Below are positions 8,629 through 16,131 of a DNA stretch of 31,488 nt, piece by piece. The translations under genes were made by a program, and so were the position numbers. Below the pieces are notes generated by a model. It worked only from the letters and a program-made list of their open reading frames with translations, did no database searches and was not told where the DNA came from. This stretch comes from DATKGW01 sp035510605 (lineage in GTDB: Bacteria > Patescibacteriota > Saccharimonadia > Saccharimonadales > CAIOMD01). The DNA lies in the NCBI GenBank assembly GCA_035510605.1, contig DATKGW010000019.1:1-31488 (forward strand). The letters run 5' to 3'. The number at the start of each line of letters is the position of its first letter. The stretch's first letter is position 1.

Positions 8629-9339
8629 TTAGTCGTTAAAAATTAACTTCATCACTTCCATTGCAGTCTCAGCTTCCGGTTTTTGACTGATGTTTGGTAT
8701 ATCTATAAAGTTTAGCTTTTTTGATGTTAGCAATGATTGTTCTTCGTCATTCCAACCGACCTTTGGGCCAACCAAAATGCCTAGTTTTTCCACTAAGGGT
8801 TCATTAAATTGGCCATCACCCTCTCGACAAACATAAAGTGGCAAATCGGGGTATTCGGCCAATAATGTTTCTAAATTTATGAGTTCCCTGACATCCGGTA
8901 TGTCTGCTCTAGCATATTGCTCTGCCTCATCGATGATGGCTTTACGAGCTAAAGACATGTCAAATTCATGGGCCCCTGTAGTATCGGTTATTACTGGTAC
9001 AAAATTACGAACCCCAAGTTTTGTCCCCTCTCTTAAAATTCGCTCATTTTCTGCTTTTGTCAGTAAGGCCCACATAAGATACACATGTCTTGACGGTAAT
9101 TTTCTGGCTTCTTCTGTGACCAGTCTCAAATGTACGGAACTTGGCTGTTCTATATTATCTATAGCATAAATCCGTTCGTTAACATCGTCGAACAATACTA
9201 CTTGGCTGCCGATTTTTAGATGTAAAACGCGTAACCACTCATTAAGCAGTTTATCGTCATGGATCCAAACGTCATGATCAAGCTGCAAAGGCCCCCACTT
9301 GTCGTGGATTCCTTTTATATAAAATCTGTGAAGTTTCAT
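8629..9339 (-). CDS. rsmE: 16S rRNA m3U1498 methyltransferase, RsmE family (divergent)
   Basis: The 236 residues show the RsmE layout: an N-terminal PUA-like domain (HRFYIKG, then HLKIGSQVVLFDD) and a SPOUT knot domain containing KAENERILREGTKLGVRNFVPV, ARKAIIDEAEQYARADIPDV and ILVGPKVGWNDEE. RsmE methylates N3 of U1498 in the 16S decoding region. The knot motif, normally GPEGGF, is GPKVGW (191-196), and the usual RILRxETA is SQKPEAETA (218-226). SAM binding is probably kept but altered, so the exact target is less certain. It lies 14 bases after the heliorhodopsin gene and is probably read from the same transcript. Confidence 0.85.
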   Translation of the reverse strand: MKLHRFYIKGIHDKWGPLQLDHDVWIHDDKLLNEWLRVLHLKIGSQVVLFDDVNERIYAIDNIEQPSSVHLRLVTEEARKLPSRHVYLMWALLTKAENERILREGTKLGVRNFVPVITDTTGAHEFDMSLARKAIIDEAEQYARADIPDVRELINLETLLAEYPDLPLYVCREGDGQFNEPLVEKLGILVGPKVGWNDEEQSLLTSKKLNFIDIPNISQKPEAETAMEVMKLIFND

Positions 9340-9353
9340 GTTTTTTTAATTGT

Positions 9354-10151
9354 TTAAGGTCTTAGCGTGCCGGCAAATACTTGCCAGGCCAATGCACTTT
9401 TAGCAACTAGACTTAAAATCATATAGATTCGTTCACCATAAATATAATCTTTCCAAGGGCCTGTTTTTTTATATTGCAGATACATATTTACCGCAAAACA
9501 ATTAAAGAAGATAAATATACTGGCGTAAATGCCATAGACAAAACCAGGAATTCCATGGCTACTATAAGTACTGGCACCCCATACATAAATTGCAAAAACA
9601 ATCCAAGGCAAAATACCGCTTACACAACCAACGATAAAACTAAACCAATTGGTACGCTTTGTGAGTTGATTCCATAGTTCCATAGCCAGGCCCATAAAAT
9701 TCATTACCGCTACAGCCGTAAATATCAAAAGCAAAGTGCTTAAGTCGTATATCCCGCTTAAGAAGGCTATGCCGACCATCATGGTGCTGGCGCTAAAGGC
9801 ATATTCTACCCAACGAGCTTTATTAATACCTTTTTTAAGATCATTTTCGTAAGTTTTGCGATAAATTGTGGCAACGATTAAGTGGGCTACGGCAGACATA
9901 AGCAGAAATATTACGACCACCCATACCAAATCAACATTAAACAAATTTTTGGTAGCTGGTTCTAGGTGCTTGGTTGAATCATTGAAGGTCAAATAACTTG
10001 TAGTGACCGGCAACGAGTAACCTTTGGCAATAATTATCATCACTATTGCCTGCACAAAATGAAGCAGCGCCATACTCAAATTAAATTTATTTAAATAACT
10101 AAAACTTATCTTAGATTTTTGTTTAATAAAAGGGATCTTAAGTTTATACAT
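9354..10151 (-). CDS. Heliorhodopsin
   Basis: This 265-residue seven-helix protein carries the heliorhodopsin signatures. Lysine 251 in SLVAKSALAWQVFAGTLRP is the Schiff-base lysine in the seventh helix, and S247 precedes it. E116 in RWVEYAFSAS is the counterion. H31 (NLSMALLHFVQ) and H90 (LMSAVAHLIV) match the two internal histidines. The spacing agrees with the characterised protein 48C12 with a constant shift of 8-10 residues. Heliorhodopsins bind retinal with the N terminus in the cytoplasm and have slow photocycles, so sensing or enzyme control is proposed rather than pumping. The gene follows a CruF-like gene by 7 bases and precedes rsmE. It has a TGTTATAAT box 6 bases from its ATG and no Shine-Dalgarno. 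No retinal-forming dioxygenase is in the window. Confidence 0.96.
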   Translation of the reverse strand: MYKLKIPFIKQKSKISFSYLNKFNLSMALLHFVQAIVMIIIAKGYSLPVTTSYLTFNDSTKHLEPATKNLFNVDLVWVVVIFLLMSAVAHLIVATIYRKTYENDLKKGINKARWVEYAFSASTMMVGIAFLSGIYDLSTLLLIFTAVAVMNFMGLAMELWNQLTKRTNWFSFIVGCVSGILPWIVFAIYVWGASTYSSHGIPGFVYGIYASIFIFFNCFAVNMYLQYKKTGPWKDYIYGERIYMILSLVAKSALAWQVFAGTLRP

Positions 10152-10157
10152 ACTTTA

Positions 10158-10166
10158 ATTATAACA
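10158..10166 (-). promoter_or_regulatory. Extended -10 promoter of heliorhodopsin, overlapping the upstream stop codon
   Basis: Minus-strand TGTTATAAT is a perfect extended -10, and 6 bases later comes the heliorhodopsin ATG. The same bases encode the last residues and the TAA stop of the upstream CruF-like gene (TTG TTA TAA). The heliorhodopsin could therefore be transcribed alone, as well as by read-through from lysS. Confidence 0.6.
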
Positions 10167-10782
10167 ACATAAGCCAAAAGAATAGTGCCATTAGCGGCAA
10201 CAAGCCAGCAATAAAGATACTGGGCAAAAATAGCCTTGCAAATCTATAGTAAAGATAAAAAATTAACTCTGACAGCCCAAGAATAACTAGATTATTAATA
10301 AATAATGCCCTGCCATTATTCCAATCCCAAAAATTGTAAGTAGTGGCAAATTGATTTAGTATTAAATTCAGCATTAAGATAAGTAAACCCGCCAATATAA
10401 ATTTTTTAGCTTCGCTTAAATTACCGAACCTGACTATATGCCAGGCGCTTAGGGTTGTTAAAAACCACAAAACGCCGATTATTATCGGCACACTAAACAG
10501 TTTCAAGCCGATTATATCCCCAAAGCTAAAAGGACTTAAATGAGTTATCGCAACTTCGAAGATAAATCCTAAAAACATAACCGCGATAGCCAATAAGACT
10601 TTTACGAGGGGAGTGATTTCCCAGACTAATAAAGCTAAAGCAGCTAAAATAGCCACCACAACGGGTACTAATTTGACAGAATAAGACCAGTTAAAGACTT
10701 GACCTAAAACTATCAGCAAAAACAATACTGCAGCCAAACCCAGTAATATTTGCTGCTGGTTTTTGTGCCAAAACGTGAGCAT
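10159..10782 (-). CDS. CruF/DUF422-like carotenoid-biosynthesis family membrane protein
   Basis: This 207-residue polytopic protein has about six to seven hydrophobic segments. Three blocks resemble the CruF (bisanhydrobacterioruberin hydratase) / DUF422 family: FEVAIT (75-80), PFSFGDIIGLKLFSVPIIIGVLW (84-106, family pattern PFG-Y-Y then GVP and aromatic), and FWDWNNGRALFINN (151-164, family pattern W-x-W then G then P-x-x-N). Members add water to the ends of linear carotenoids. Family membership is judged by eye and could be a distant homologue with another lipid substrate. It lies 12 bases after lysS and 7 before heliorhodopsin, so a role in making or modifying a rhodopsin-bound polyene is plausible but inferred. 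There are no crtB, crtI or crtY genes in the window. Confidence 0.6.
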   Translation of the reverse strand: MLTFWHKNQQQILLGLAAVLFLLIVLGQVFNWSYSVKLVPVVVAILAALALLVWEITPLVKVLLAIAVMFLGFIFEVAITHLSPFSFGDIIGLKLFSVPIIIGVLWFLTTLSAWHIVRFGNLSEAKKFILAGLLILMLNLILNQFATTYNFWDWNNGRALFINNLVILGLSELIFYLYYRFARLFLPSIFIAGLLPLMALFFWLMLL

Positions 10783-10794
10783 TTCATTTGGTTC

Positions 10795-12306
10795 CTATTT
10801 AAATGAGATATTTGGATAAATACTTTTGGTAACTTCATCGATTTCGCTGCGCATCTGTGGAAATGGTACGCCCTCCCTGGCGGTTACTCCTTCGAAGACC
10901 CAAAATACGCGCTCGCTGTTGCCCCAACCACAAGCCGGGGGCATACCGTATTCCAACATTTCAACATAATCTATATCAAGCATCATAGCTTCTTCGTCAC
11001 CGGCTTCACGCATTTTTTGCTGCTCAACGAAACGGTTCAATTGGTCAATCGGGTCATTTAATTCACTAAAACCGTTACCAAGTTCGCTGCCGGCAATAAT
11101 CGGTTGGAAGCGTTGCACCGTATCTGGCCTATCCGGGTTAGTTTTGGAAAGCGGGCTAATAAAGAGTGGCGTATTAACCAACCAAACCGGACCGGCGACA
11201 TCTTTTCGAATATTTTTCCAGAGTTTGTCTATACCTCGGGCAATGTTTTCGGATTTTTCTACTTCTAATTTGTTATTAGTCAAAACTTCTTTTACTTCTT
11301 TGAGAGTGCAATCAAATACATCAATACCGTACTTTTTCTTGATTGTTTCGGCGTAATCCCACTCTTGCCAATCTTTAGCCAGGTCAACGTCAAATTCACC
11401 AATCTTGAATTTTAAGCGACCATAAACTTTATTCAGTACATATCGATACATCTCGGTCATCAGCGCCATACCATCGTGCCAATCGGCATAGGCCCAGTAC
11501 CATTCCATAGCCACATGTTCGGGTAAATGTTCATCCGAATAATTTTCGTTCCTGAAGCGCGGGCCAATATCGAATACTTTTTCGTAACCCCCGCCCAAAA
11601 GCCGTTTTAGGGGTAACTCATGGCTAATCCGTAAATAAAAATCTTGGTCCAGGGCATCCATGTGTGTGACAAATGGTTTGGCATCGGCTCCGCCAGTGGT
11701 ATGTTCTAGTACCGGAATGTTTATCTCGTAGAAACCGGCCCCCAGCAAAAACTCCCTAGTGGCTTGCCAAAATTGGCTGCGACGCAGATAACGATCAAAG
11801 ACATCCTGGTTGATATTGGTATCGATGTAACGGCGGCGCAAACGCTCTTCTTTGTCTTTAAAACCACTATAATTAGCCGGCATCGGGCGCAAACTCTTGG
11901 TTAATAGTCGTAAAACATGCACCTCTACCGATATTTCACCGGTTTGAGTTTTAATAACCGTGCCGGTGGCTTCAACAAAATCACCAGTATCAAGCAAATT
12001 TAATTCTTTAAGGCCTAGCTGGCTATTTTTAGCATCCAAAGCAGCTATCTCACCTTCTTTTAAGAATAATTGCGCCAGGCCACTGGCATCTTTTATAGAG
12101 ATAAAAGCAATTTTACCAAATTTACGTATATTGATTATCCGGCCAACTACAGTGACTTCCTGACCCTGTAATTCTTTAAAATCTGTACTGATATCACTGG
12201 TCTGGTGAGTACGATGAGCCACGGCCGGGTAAGGATTAACTCCCATTTTTTTTAGCTCATCCATTTTTCTTAATCGTTCATCTCTAAGTTCTTTGAGTGT
12301 TGCCAT
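10795..12306 (-). CDS. lysS: Lysyl-tRNA synthetase, class II
   Basis: At 503 residues this has the usual bacterial LysRS length. The N-terminal OB fold (about 50-135, VTVVGRIINIRKFGKIAF) binds the anticodon. The catalytic domain has LTKSLRPMPANYSGFKDKEERLRRRYID, PFVTHMDALDQDFYLRISHELPLKRL and motif 2 FDIGPRFRNENYSDEHLPEH (246-265). Motif 3 is GWGNSERVFWVF instead of the typical GLGIGIDRLVML, one residue shorter but keeping the arginine. The motif 2 loop also departs from the usual STRHNPEF. It is therefore a LysRS with an unusual active-site rim. It has its own TGTTATACT promoter and heads the lysS, CruF-like, heliorhodopsin and rsmE run. Confidence 0.93.
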   Translation of the reverse strand: MATLKELRDERLRKMDELKKMGVNPYPAVAHRTHQTSDISTDFKELQGQEVTVVGRIINIRKFGKIAFISIKDASGLAQLFLKEGEIAALDAKNSQLGLKELNLLDTGDFVEATGTVIKTQTGEISVEVHVLRLLTKSLRPMPANYSGFKDKEERLRRRYIDTNINQDVFDRYLRRSQFWQATREFLLGAGFYEINIPVLEHTTGGADAKPFVTHMDALDQDFYLRISHELPLKRLLGGGYEKVFDIGPRFRNENYSDEHLPEHVAMEWYWAYADWHDGMALMTEMYRYVLNKVYGRLKFKIGEFDVDLAKDWQEWDYAETIKKKYGIDVFDCTLKEVKEVLTNNKLEVEKSENIARGIDKLWKNIRKDVAGPVWLVNTPLFISPLSKTNPDRPDTVQRFQPIIAGSELGNGFSELNDPIDQLNRFVEQQKMREAGDEEAMMLDIDYVEMLEYGMPPACGWGNSERVFWVFEGVTAREGVPFPQMRSEIDEVTKSIYPNISFK

Positions 12307-12315
12307 TATAAAGAC

Positions 12316-12324
12316 AGTATAACA
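12316..12324 (-). promoter_or_regulatory. Extended -10 promoter of lysS, leaderless type
   Basis: Minus-strand TGTTATACT (TGn plus TATACT) ends 9 bases before the lysS ATG. It starts directly after the greA terminator, so lysS and the heliorhodopsin run form a separate transcription unit from greA. Confidence 0.6.
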
Positions 12325-12327
12325 GAT

Positions 12328-12361
12328 AAAAAACGCTTCTTTTGAATGAGAAGCGTTTTTT
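12328..12361 (-). terminator. Rho-independent terminator of greA
   Basis: A perfect 13-base inverted repeat (12328-12340 with 12349-12361) has an 8-base loop and a GC-containing core ACGCTTCT. The A/T runs on both sides let it work in either direction. It follows the greA stop by 19 bases and abuts the lysS promoter. Confidence 0.85.
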
Positions 12362-12380
12362 TGATAAGAAGAATTAAGTT

Positions 12381-12842
12381 TTATGACATGCTGGTGATAA
12401 CATATATGGCAGTTTCGGCGGGTGTGGCGATTTCAACTTCATCCCCCACCCTCTTGCCAATCAAAGCCTTACCAATCGGTGATTCATCGGAGACTTTACC
12501 TTCCAGAGGATCAGCCTCTACCGTGCCCACAACCTGGAACTCTTTTGTCTTGCCACCTTCGCCCTTAAGTTTGATACGAGAACCAAGACGAACCTTACTG
12601 CCATTTTTGGATGCTGTAATAATCTCGACATTTTTTAAGATATGTTCGATCTCGGAAATCCGGTTCTCGGTACGTTCTTGTTCTTGGCGAGCTGATGCGT
12701 ATTCGGCATTTTCGGCCAAATCGCCTAGTTCACGGGCACTTTTAATTCGTTCGGTAATCTCACTTCTTTGCGAAACTAAATCACCGAGCTCGGCTTTCAG
12801 TTCATTAACACCATCTTGAGTTAATTTAAATTGCTTTTTCAT
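12381..12842 (-). CDS. greA: Transcription elongation factor GreA
   Basis: This 153-residue protein has the full GreA layout. An N-terminal coiled coil (about 1-75) bears the acidic tip ELGDLAENAEYASAR (38-52), which enters the RNA polymerase secondary channel and stimulates transcript cleavage. The C-terminal FKBP-like domain has DPLEGKVSDESPIGKALIGKRVGDEV. GreA rescues backtracked polymerase. GGAG lies 8 bases before the ATG, so this gene has a normal leader, unlike several neighbours. It is monocistronic: a -10-like box lies upstream at 12902-12907 and a strong terminator downstream. Confidence 0.96.
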   Translation of the reverse strand: MKKQFKLTQDGVNELKAELGDLVSQRSEITERIKSARELGDLAENAEYASARQEQERTENRISEIEHILKNVEIITASKNGSKVRLGSRIKLKGEGGKTKEFQVVGTVEADPLEGKVSDESPIGKALIGKRVGDEVEIATPAETAIYVITSMS

Positions 12843-12901
12843 TGCACTCTCTCTCCATACAACTATTTTCCACCTCTGTTAAACATATTTGGGATGCGAT
12901 A

Positions 12902-12907
12902 AGTATA
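12902..12907 (-). promoter_or_regulatory. Probable -10 box of greA
   Basis: Minus-strand TATACT lies in the 77-base gap between proS and greA, about 59 bases before the greA ATG, leaving room for a leader with the GGAG ribosome site. No good -35 is visible. Confidence 0.4.
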
Positions 12908-12919
12908 CTGCAAAAAGCC

Positions 12920-14170
12920 TTAAGCTACCAGACTTTTTAATATTTCGTTTAATGTCATCATTTTTATCTCATCACTGTCACGTTTTTTTACCTCAAACGT
13001 ATCTGATTCGACTGTTTTATTACTCACCACTATCCTGGTTGGAATGCCATACAAATCGGCATCAGCAAATTTGACCCCTGGCCGCTCATTACGGTCATCC
13101 CAAAAAACACTTACATTTGCATCATTCAATGTTTTATAGAGCTTGTCACAGTATCTTATTACTTGTTTTGAATCACCCAACTGGGCCAAAAACACCTTAA
13201 ATGGCGCAATCGTTTCCGGCCAGATAAGACCTTTGCTATCTATAAACAATTCGGCCAACAAGCCCATTATTCTGCTGGGGCCTAAGCCATAACTACCCAT
13301 AATCACTGGTTTAATAATACCGTCTTCATCTGTAAAAGTTAGACCGAGCGGCTCACTGTAGCGCGTACCGAGGTTAAAAATGTTGCCTACCTCTACCGCT
13401 TTGTGCTCTACCAAATCTTTTTTATCCAGCTTTAATTCGGATAAAATTTCTGGTGACATAACTTCTTGGTTAATGGCAATTTTTTTGGCTTCATGAATAA
13501 AAATAGTGTCTTCGCCAACGTCACTGATTGTTTGGAACTCGTCACTATACTTGCTGAAACTACCACCACTGGCAAATGTTTTATAGGTAATATCACCAAT
13601 TCCCAAACGTTGATAGACTTTTTTGTAAGCTTGAGTCACTTTATTATAAAAATCATCATGCTCGGTTTGGTTTTTGCTAAACGAATACAGATCCTTCATC
13701 CAGAATTCACGCCCGCGTAGTAGGCCATTTTTAGCCCTAAGTTCGTTTCTAAATTTAATTTGAAACTGATATGGATAAGCCGGCAAATCTTTGTAGCTGT
13801 TGATAAAGCGTCTCATAAGATTGGTCAGAGGCTCTTCGTGTGTGGTGGCCAAACCAATATCGCTGCCATTGGCTAGTTTTGTCTTAAACCAGACATCCAA
13901 AACCTTGTCATCCCAGCGACCGGTAGCTTCCCATAAATCCTTAGACTGCAAAGCCGTCAGGCTAATTTCGTTACCACCGATAATGTCCATTTCTTCGCGG
14001 ATAACTTGAATAATATTATCCAAGACCAGCTTGCCCATGGGTAAATATGAATAAACTCCAGCCATTTCCTTATTAATAAAACCAGCCCTGATTAACAACT
14101 GGGCATTTTTACTTGTCTCGTCTGCCGGCACGGTTTTGGATGTATTGGTGAATAATTGGCTTGCTCTCAT
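12920..14170 (-). CDS. proS: Prolyl-tRNA synthetase, short form without the editing insertion
   Basis: This is a bacterial-type ProRS of 416 residues. Motif 1 region: PMGKLVLDNIIQVIREEM. Motif 2 region: TTHEEPLTNLMRRFI then FRNELRAKNGLLRGREFWMKDLYSF. Motif 3: GSYGLGPSRIMGLLAE. The C-terminal anticodon-binding domain runs from about 325 to 416. Standard bacterial ProRS is about 570 residues with a roughly 180-residue INS domain that hydrolyses Ala-tRNA-Pro between motifs 2 and 3. Here only about 60-70 residues lie between those motif regions, so cis-editing is absent. No YbaK-like trans-editing gene is in the window. It has its own leaderless-type promoter. Confidence 0.95.
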   Translation of the reverse strand: MRASQLFTNTSKTVPADETSKNAQLLIRAGFINKEMAGVYSYLPMGKLVLDNIIQVIREEMDIIGGNEISLTALQSKDLWEATGRWDDKVLDVWFKTKLANGSDIGLATTHEEPLTNLMRRFINSYKDLPAYPYQFQIKFRNELRAKNGLLRGREFWMKDLYSFSKNQTEHDDFYNKVTQAYKKVYQRLGIGDITYKTFASGGSFSKYSDEFQTISDVGEDTIFIHEAKKIAINQEVMSPEILSELKLDKKDLVEHKAVEVGNIFNLGTRYSEPLGLTFTDEDGIIKPVIMGSYGLGPSRIMGLLAELFIDSKGLIWPETIAPFKVFLAQLGDSKQVIRYCDKLYKTLNDANVSVFWDDRNERPGVKFADADLYGIPTRIVVSNKTVESDTFEVKKRDSDEIKMMTLNEILKSLVA

Positions 14171-14180
14171 AACTTATCTG

Positions 14181-14189
14181 ATTGTACCA
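14181..14189 (-). promoter_or_regulatory. Extended -10 promoter of proS, near-leaderless
   Basis: Minus-strand TGGTACAAT (TGn plus TACAAT) is followed by 10 bases and the proS ATG. It fills the 20-base gap after the CPBP protease gene. A weak TTGTAT lies 18 bases further upstream. Confidence 0.55.
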
Positions 14190-14190
14190 G

Positions 14191-14952
14191 CTACCGGCTT
14201 ACAAATACAAAAAGTGCCAAAAACGCGATACCGTTTTTAATGGCGTGCAAGCCAATACATACCCATAAGTTCTTAGTTCTTTCATACATGGCAATCAAAA
14301 CCAGTGACAGTACAAAAACATCCAAGCTGACATTCCACTGAAAATGAACTGCTGCGAATAGACCGCTAGCAACTAGAGCAGCCACAATTCTCGGCCAACG
14401 GGAGGCTAACCCACGATACAAAAAGCCTCTGAATAACATTTCTTCGGCCAGAGGTGGCAATACAACCAACCCGACAAAGGCCAAAGCCAGTTGCCAACCG
14501 CTTACTCCTTGATAACCGATATTTTGTGATTGATTAGCGTCAAAACCCGGAATATGGTTTGCCAGTGCCAAGGCTACAGCCAATAAAACAAAGTATACTG
14601 CCACCCCTATAACGAGCCAGCCAAAATCAGATTTCTTGAACTTTTTAAATCCAAGATCCCTGAGTTTTAGCTTTTTATGACGTAAAAAGACCCCTAAAAC
14701 CAATATTATGGTTAAGGCGGATAGTGCCGACAATATAAAATTTAATATCGGGGAGTTATCCAGGACAGTTTGGATATCCTGCCCCGGTCTGAATAGTAAA
14801 ACAACAACCAGTGGCAAAACCAGGACTAATTGTGAAAATAAGTAGGCCAGAGTAGTCAGAACCAGTGCACTAAAAGGGCCCCAGCCTAATTTTTGACGCT
14901 CACTAACCGGTTCAATCTCACTTGTATTAGTTTCTAATCTTTCTTTGGGCAT
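14191..14952 (-). CDS. CPBP family intramembrane glutamic protease (CAAX/Abi type)
   Basis: This 253-residue protein has about seven hydrophobic segments and the three CPBP motifs: EEMLFRG (E170, E171, R175), the first histidine in FAAVHFQWN (H203), and the third-motif histidine in CIGLHAIKNG (H236). The family cleaves within or beside membrane segments and includes Rce1-like prenyl-protein proteases and bacteriocin-immunity proteins. It lies 18 bases downstream of rseP and is probably co-transcribed, so two intramembrane proteases are made together. The substrate is unknown. A prenyl-protein role cannot be inferred just because prenyl synthase genes are nearby. Confidence 0.9.
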   Translation of the reverse strand: MPKERLETNTSEIEPVSERQKLGWGPFSALVLTTLAYLFSQLVLVLPLVVVLLFRPGQDIQTVLDNSPILNFILSALSALTIILVLGVFLRHKKLKLRDLGFKKFKKSDFGWLVIGVAVYFVLLAVALALANHIPGFDANQSQNIGYQGVSGWQLALAFVGLVVLPPLAEEMLFRGFLYRGLASRWPRIVAALVASGLFAAVHFQWNVSLDVFVLSLVLIAMYERTKNLWVCIGLHAIKNGIAFLALFVFVSR

Positions 14953-14970
14953 TAAAAATTATAGGCTCCG

Positions 14971-16128
14971 CTAATAAAACCGTTTTATATCAACTATTGT
15001 AATCGTAATGAACAATAATATTAGTAAAGCAAAACCGGTGCCATGGATTAACTCCTCGGTTTTTGGTAATAACGGCTTTTTGATTAATCTAAATAAAAGC
15101 ATCACAAAAGCCCGCCCGCCATCCAGTGCCGGAATTGGTAAAACGTTCATGATGGCCAGTGTCAGGCTGATAAGCGCAACAACAAATAAGATAAATTGAT
15201 AACCTAAAATTGAGCCTTGTTTTAAGATCGTATAAATTCCAACCGGGCCGGCAACATTTTGGCTGGCAGCGCTGGCTTCTTGTTTGGCTTGCCTGCCATG
15301 CCCCGATACGGCGCTGGCTAATGATTTGCCCAAGCTGGCGATTGCCCCGCCCAAGGCCTTAAAGGTTAATGCGGTAAGTTGAGTGCTGACACCGGCAGCC
15401 ACGATTGGTGCCGACCAAGTTGAACGGTTCAGTTGATATTCACTCATCCCAACCCCCAAATAACCTTTAGGGTTATCCGTACTTAGGCTGGCCGCCACTA
15501 CATTTTCATTGAGTAAAGAGGCTTTTGTTTTGATTGTCTTGCCACCACGTTCATAGGTTATCGATACTGTTTGGCCAGCAAGAGATTTTGTACTATTTCT
15601 TAAACCCTGCTCTGTTAATATTGGCTGCTTGTTTATATTTTTTATAATATCGCCATTTTTTAGGCCGGCTTTTTCGGCTGGAGAATGAGTATCAATAAAA
15701 TTGGCGATTACTTCACTACGGATTATTTTGCTGTCACTCTTAACGGTAAATTGATTTTGGACTAGTTGGGGCATACCAATCCAAGCCACAATTGTCATCA
15801 TCACCAAAGCAATTACCAGATTAACAGAAACCCCGGCTAGCATTATTCTTACTTTGGCAGGCAGTGGCGCAGCTCCAAAAGTACCCGGCTGCGTATCATA
15901 ATCATGCTCGCCTTTCAATTTTACAAAGCCACCGAGCGGTAAAAGATTTATTGAGTAATACCCCTTAAAAACACCTTTACCCAAACGTTTGCCATACAAT
16001 TTTGGCGGAAAGCCGATGCCGAATTCCTCAACCTCCACACCGTTACGCTTTGCTACTAGAAAATGACCATATTCATGCAATACCACCAAAAACACAAACA
16101 GAACCAAGCCTAAGATTAGCAAAGCCAT
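14971..16128 (-). CDS. rseP: Site-2 type intramembrane zinc metalloprotease RseP
   Basis: The 385 residues include HEYGH (H18, E19, H22) in the first membrane helix, one PDZ domain (about 130-220) and the second zinc-ligand motif NVLPIPALDGG (328-338, D336). RseP enzymes trim transmembrane anti-sigma factors or remnant signal peptides. Only one PDZ domain is visible, as in Gram-positive homologues. It starts 3 bases after the uppS stop, in the common bacterial order frr, uppS, rseP, proS, here with an isoprenyl synthase and a CPBP protease added. Confidence 0.95.
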   Translation of the reverse strand: MALLILGLVLFVFLVVLHEYGHFLVAKRNGVEVEEFGIGFPPKLYGKRLGKGVFKGYYSINLLPLGGFVKLKGEHDYDTQPGTFGAAPLPAKVRIMLAGVSVNLVIALVMMTIVAWIGMPQLVQNQFTVKSDSKIIRSEVIANFIDTHSPAEKAGLKNGDIIKNINKQPILTEQGLRNSTKSLAGQTVSITYERGGKTIKTKASLLNENVVAASLSTDNPKGYLGVGMSEYQLNRSTWSAPIVAAGVSTQLTALTFKALGGAIASLGKSLASAVSGHGRQAKQEASAASQNVAGPVGIYTILKQGSILGYQFILFVVALISLTLAIMNVLPIPALDGGRAFVMLLFRLIKKPLLPKTEELIHGTGFALLILLFITITIVDIKRFY

Positions 16129-16131
16129 GAT

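Noticed and set aside
9354..10151. Type-1 (proton-pumping) rhodopsin
   Set aside because: The motifs RWVEY and SLVAKSALAWQVFAGTL and the internal histidines are specific to heliorhodopsins. The type-1 DTE/DTD-style pump triad is absent.
12346..12819. Long plus-strand ORF opposite greA (157 codons)
   Set aside because: It is the antisense shadow of a clear GreA, and its Ser-rich peptide has no motif.
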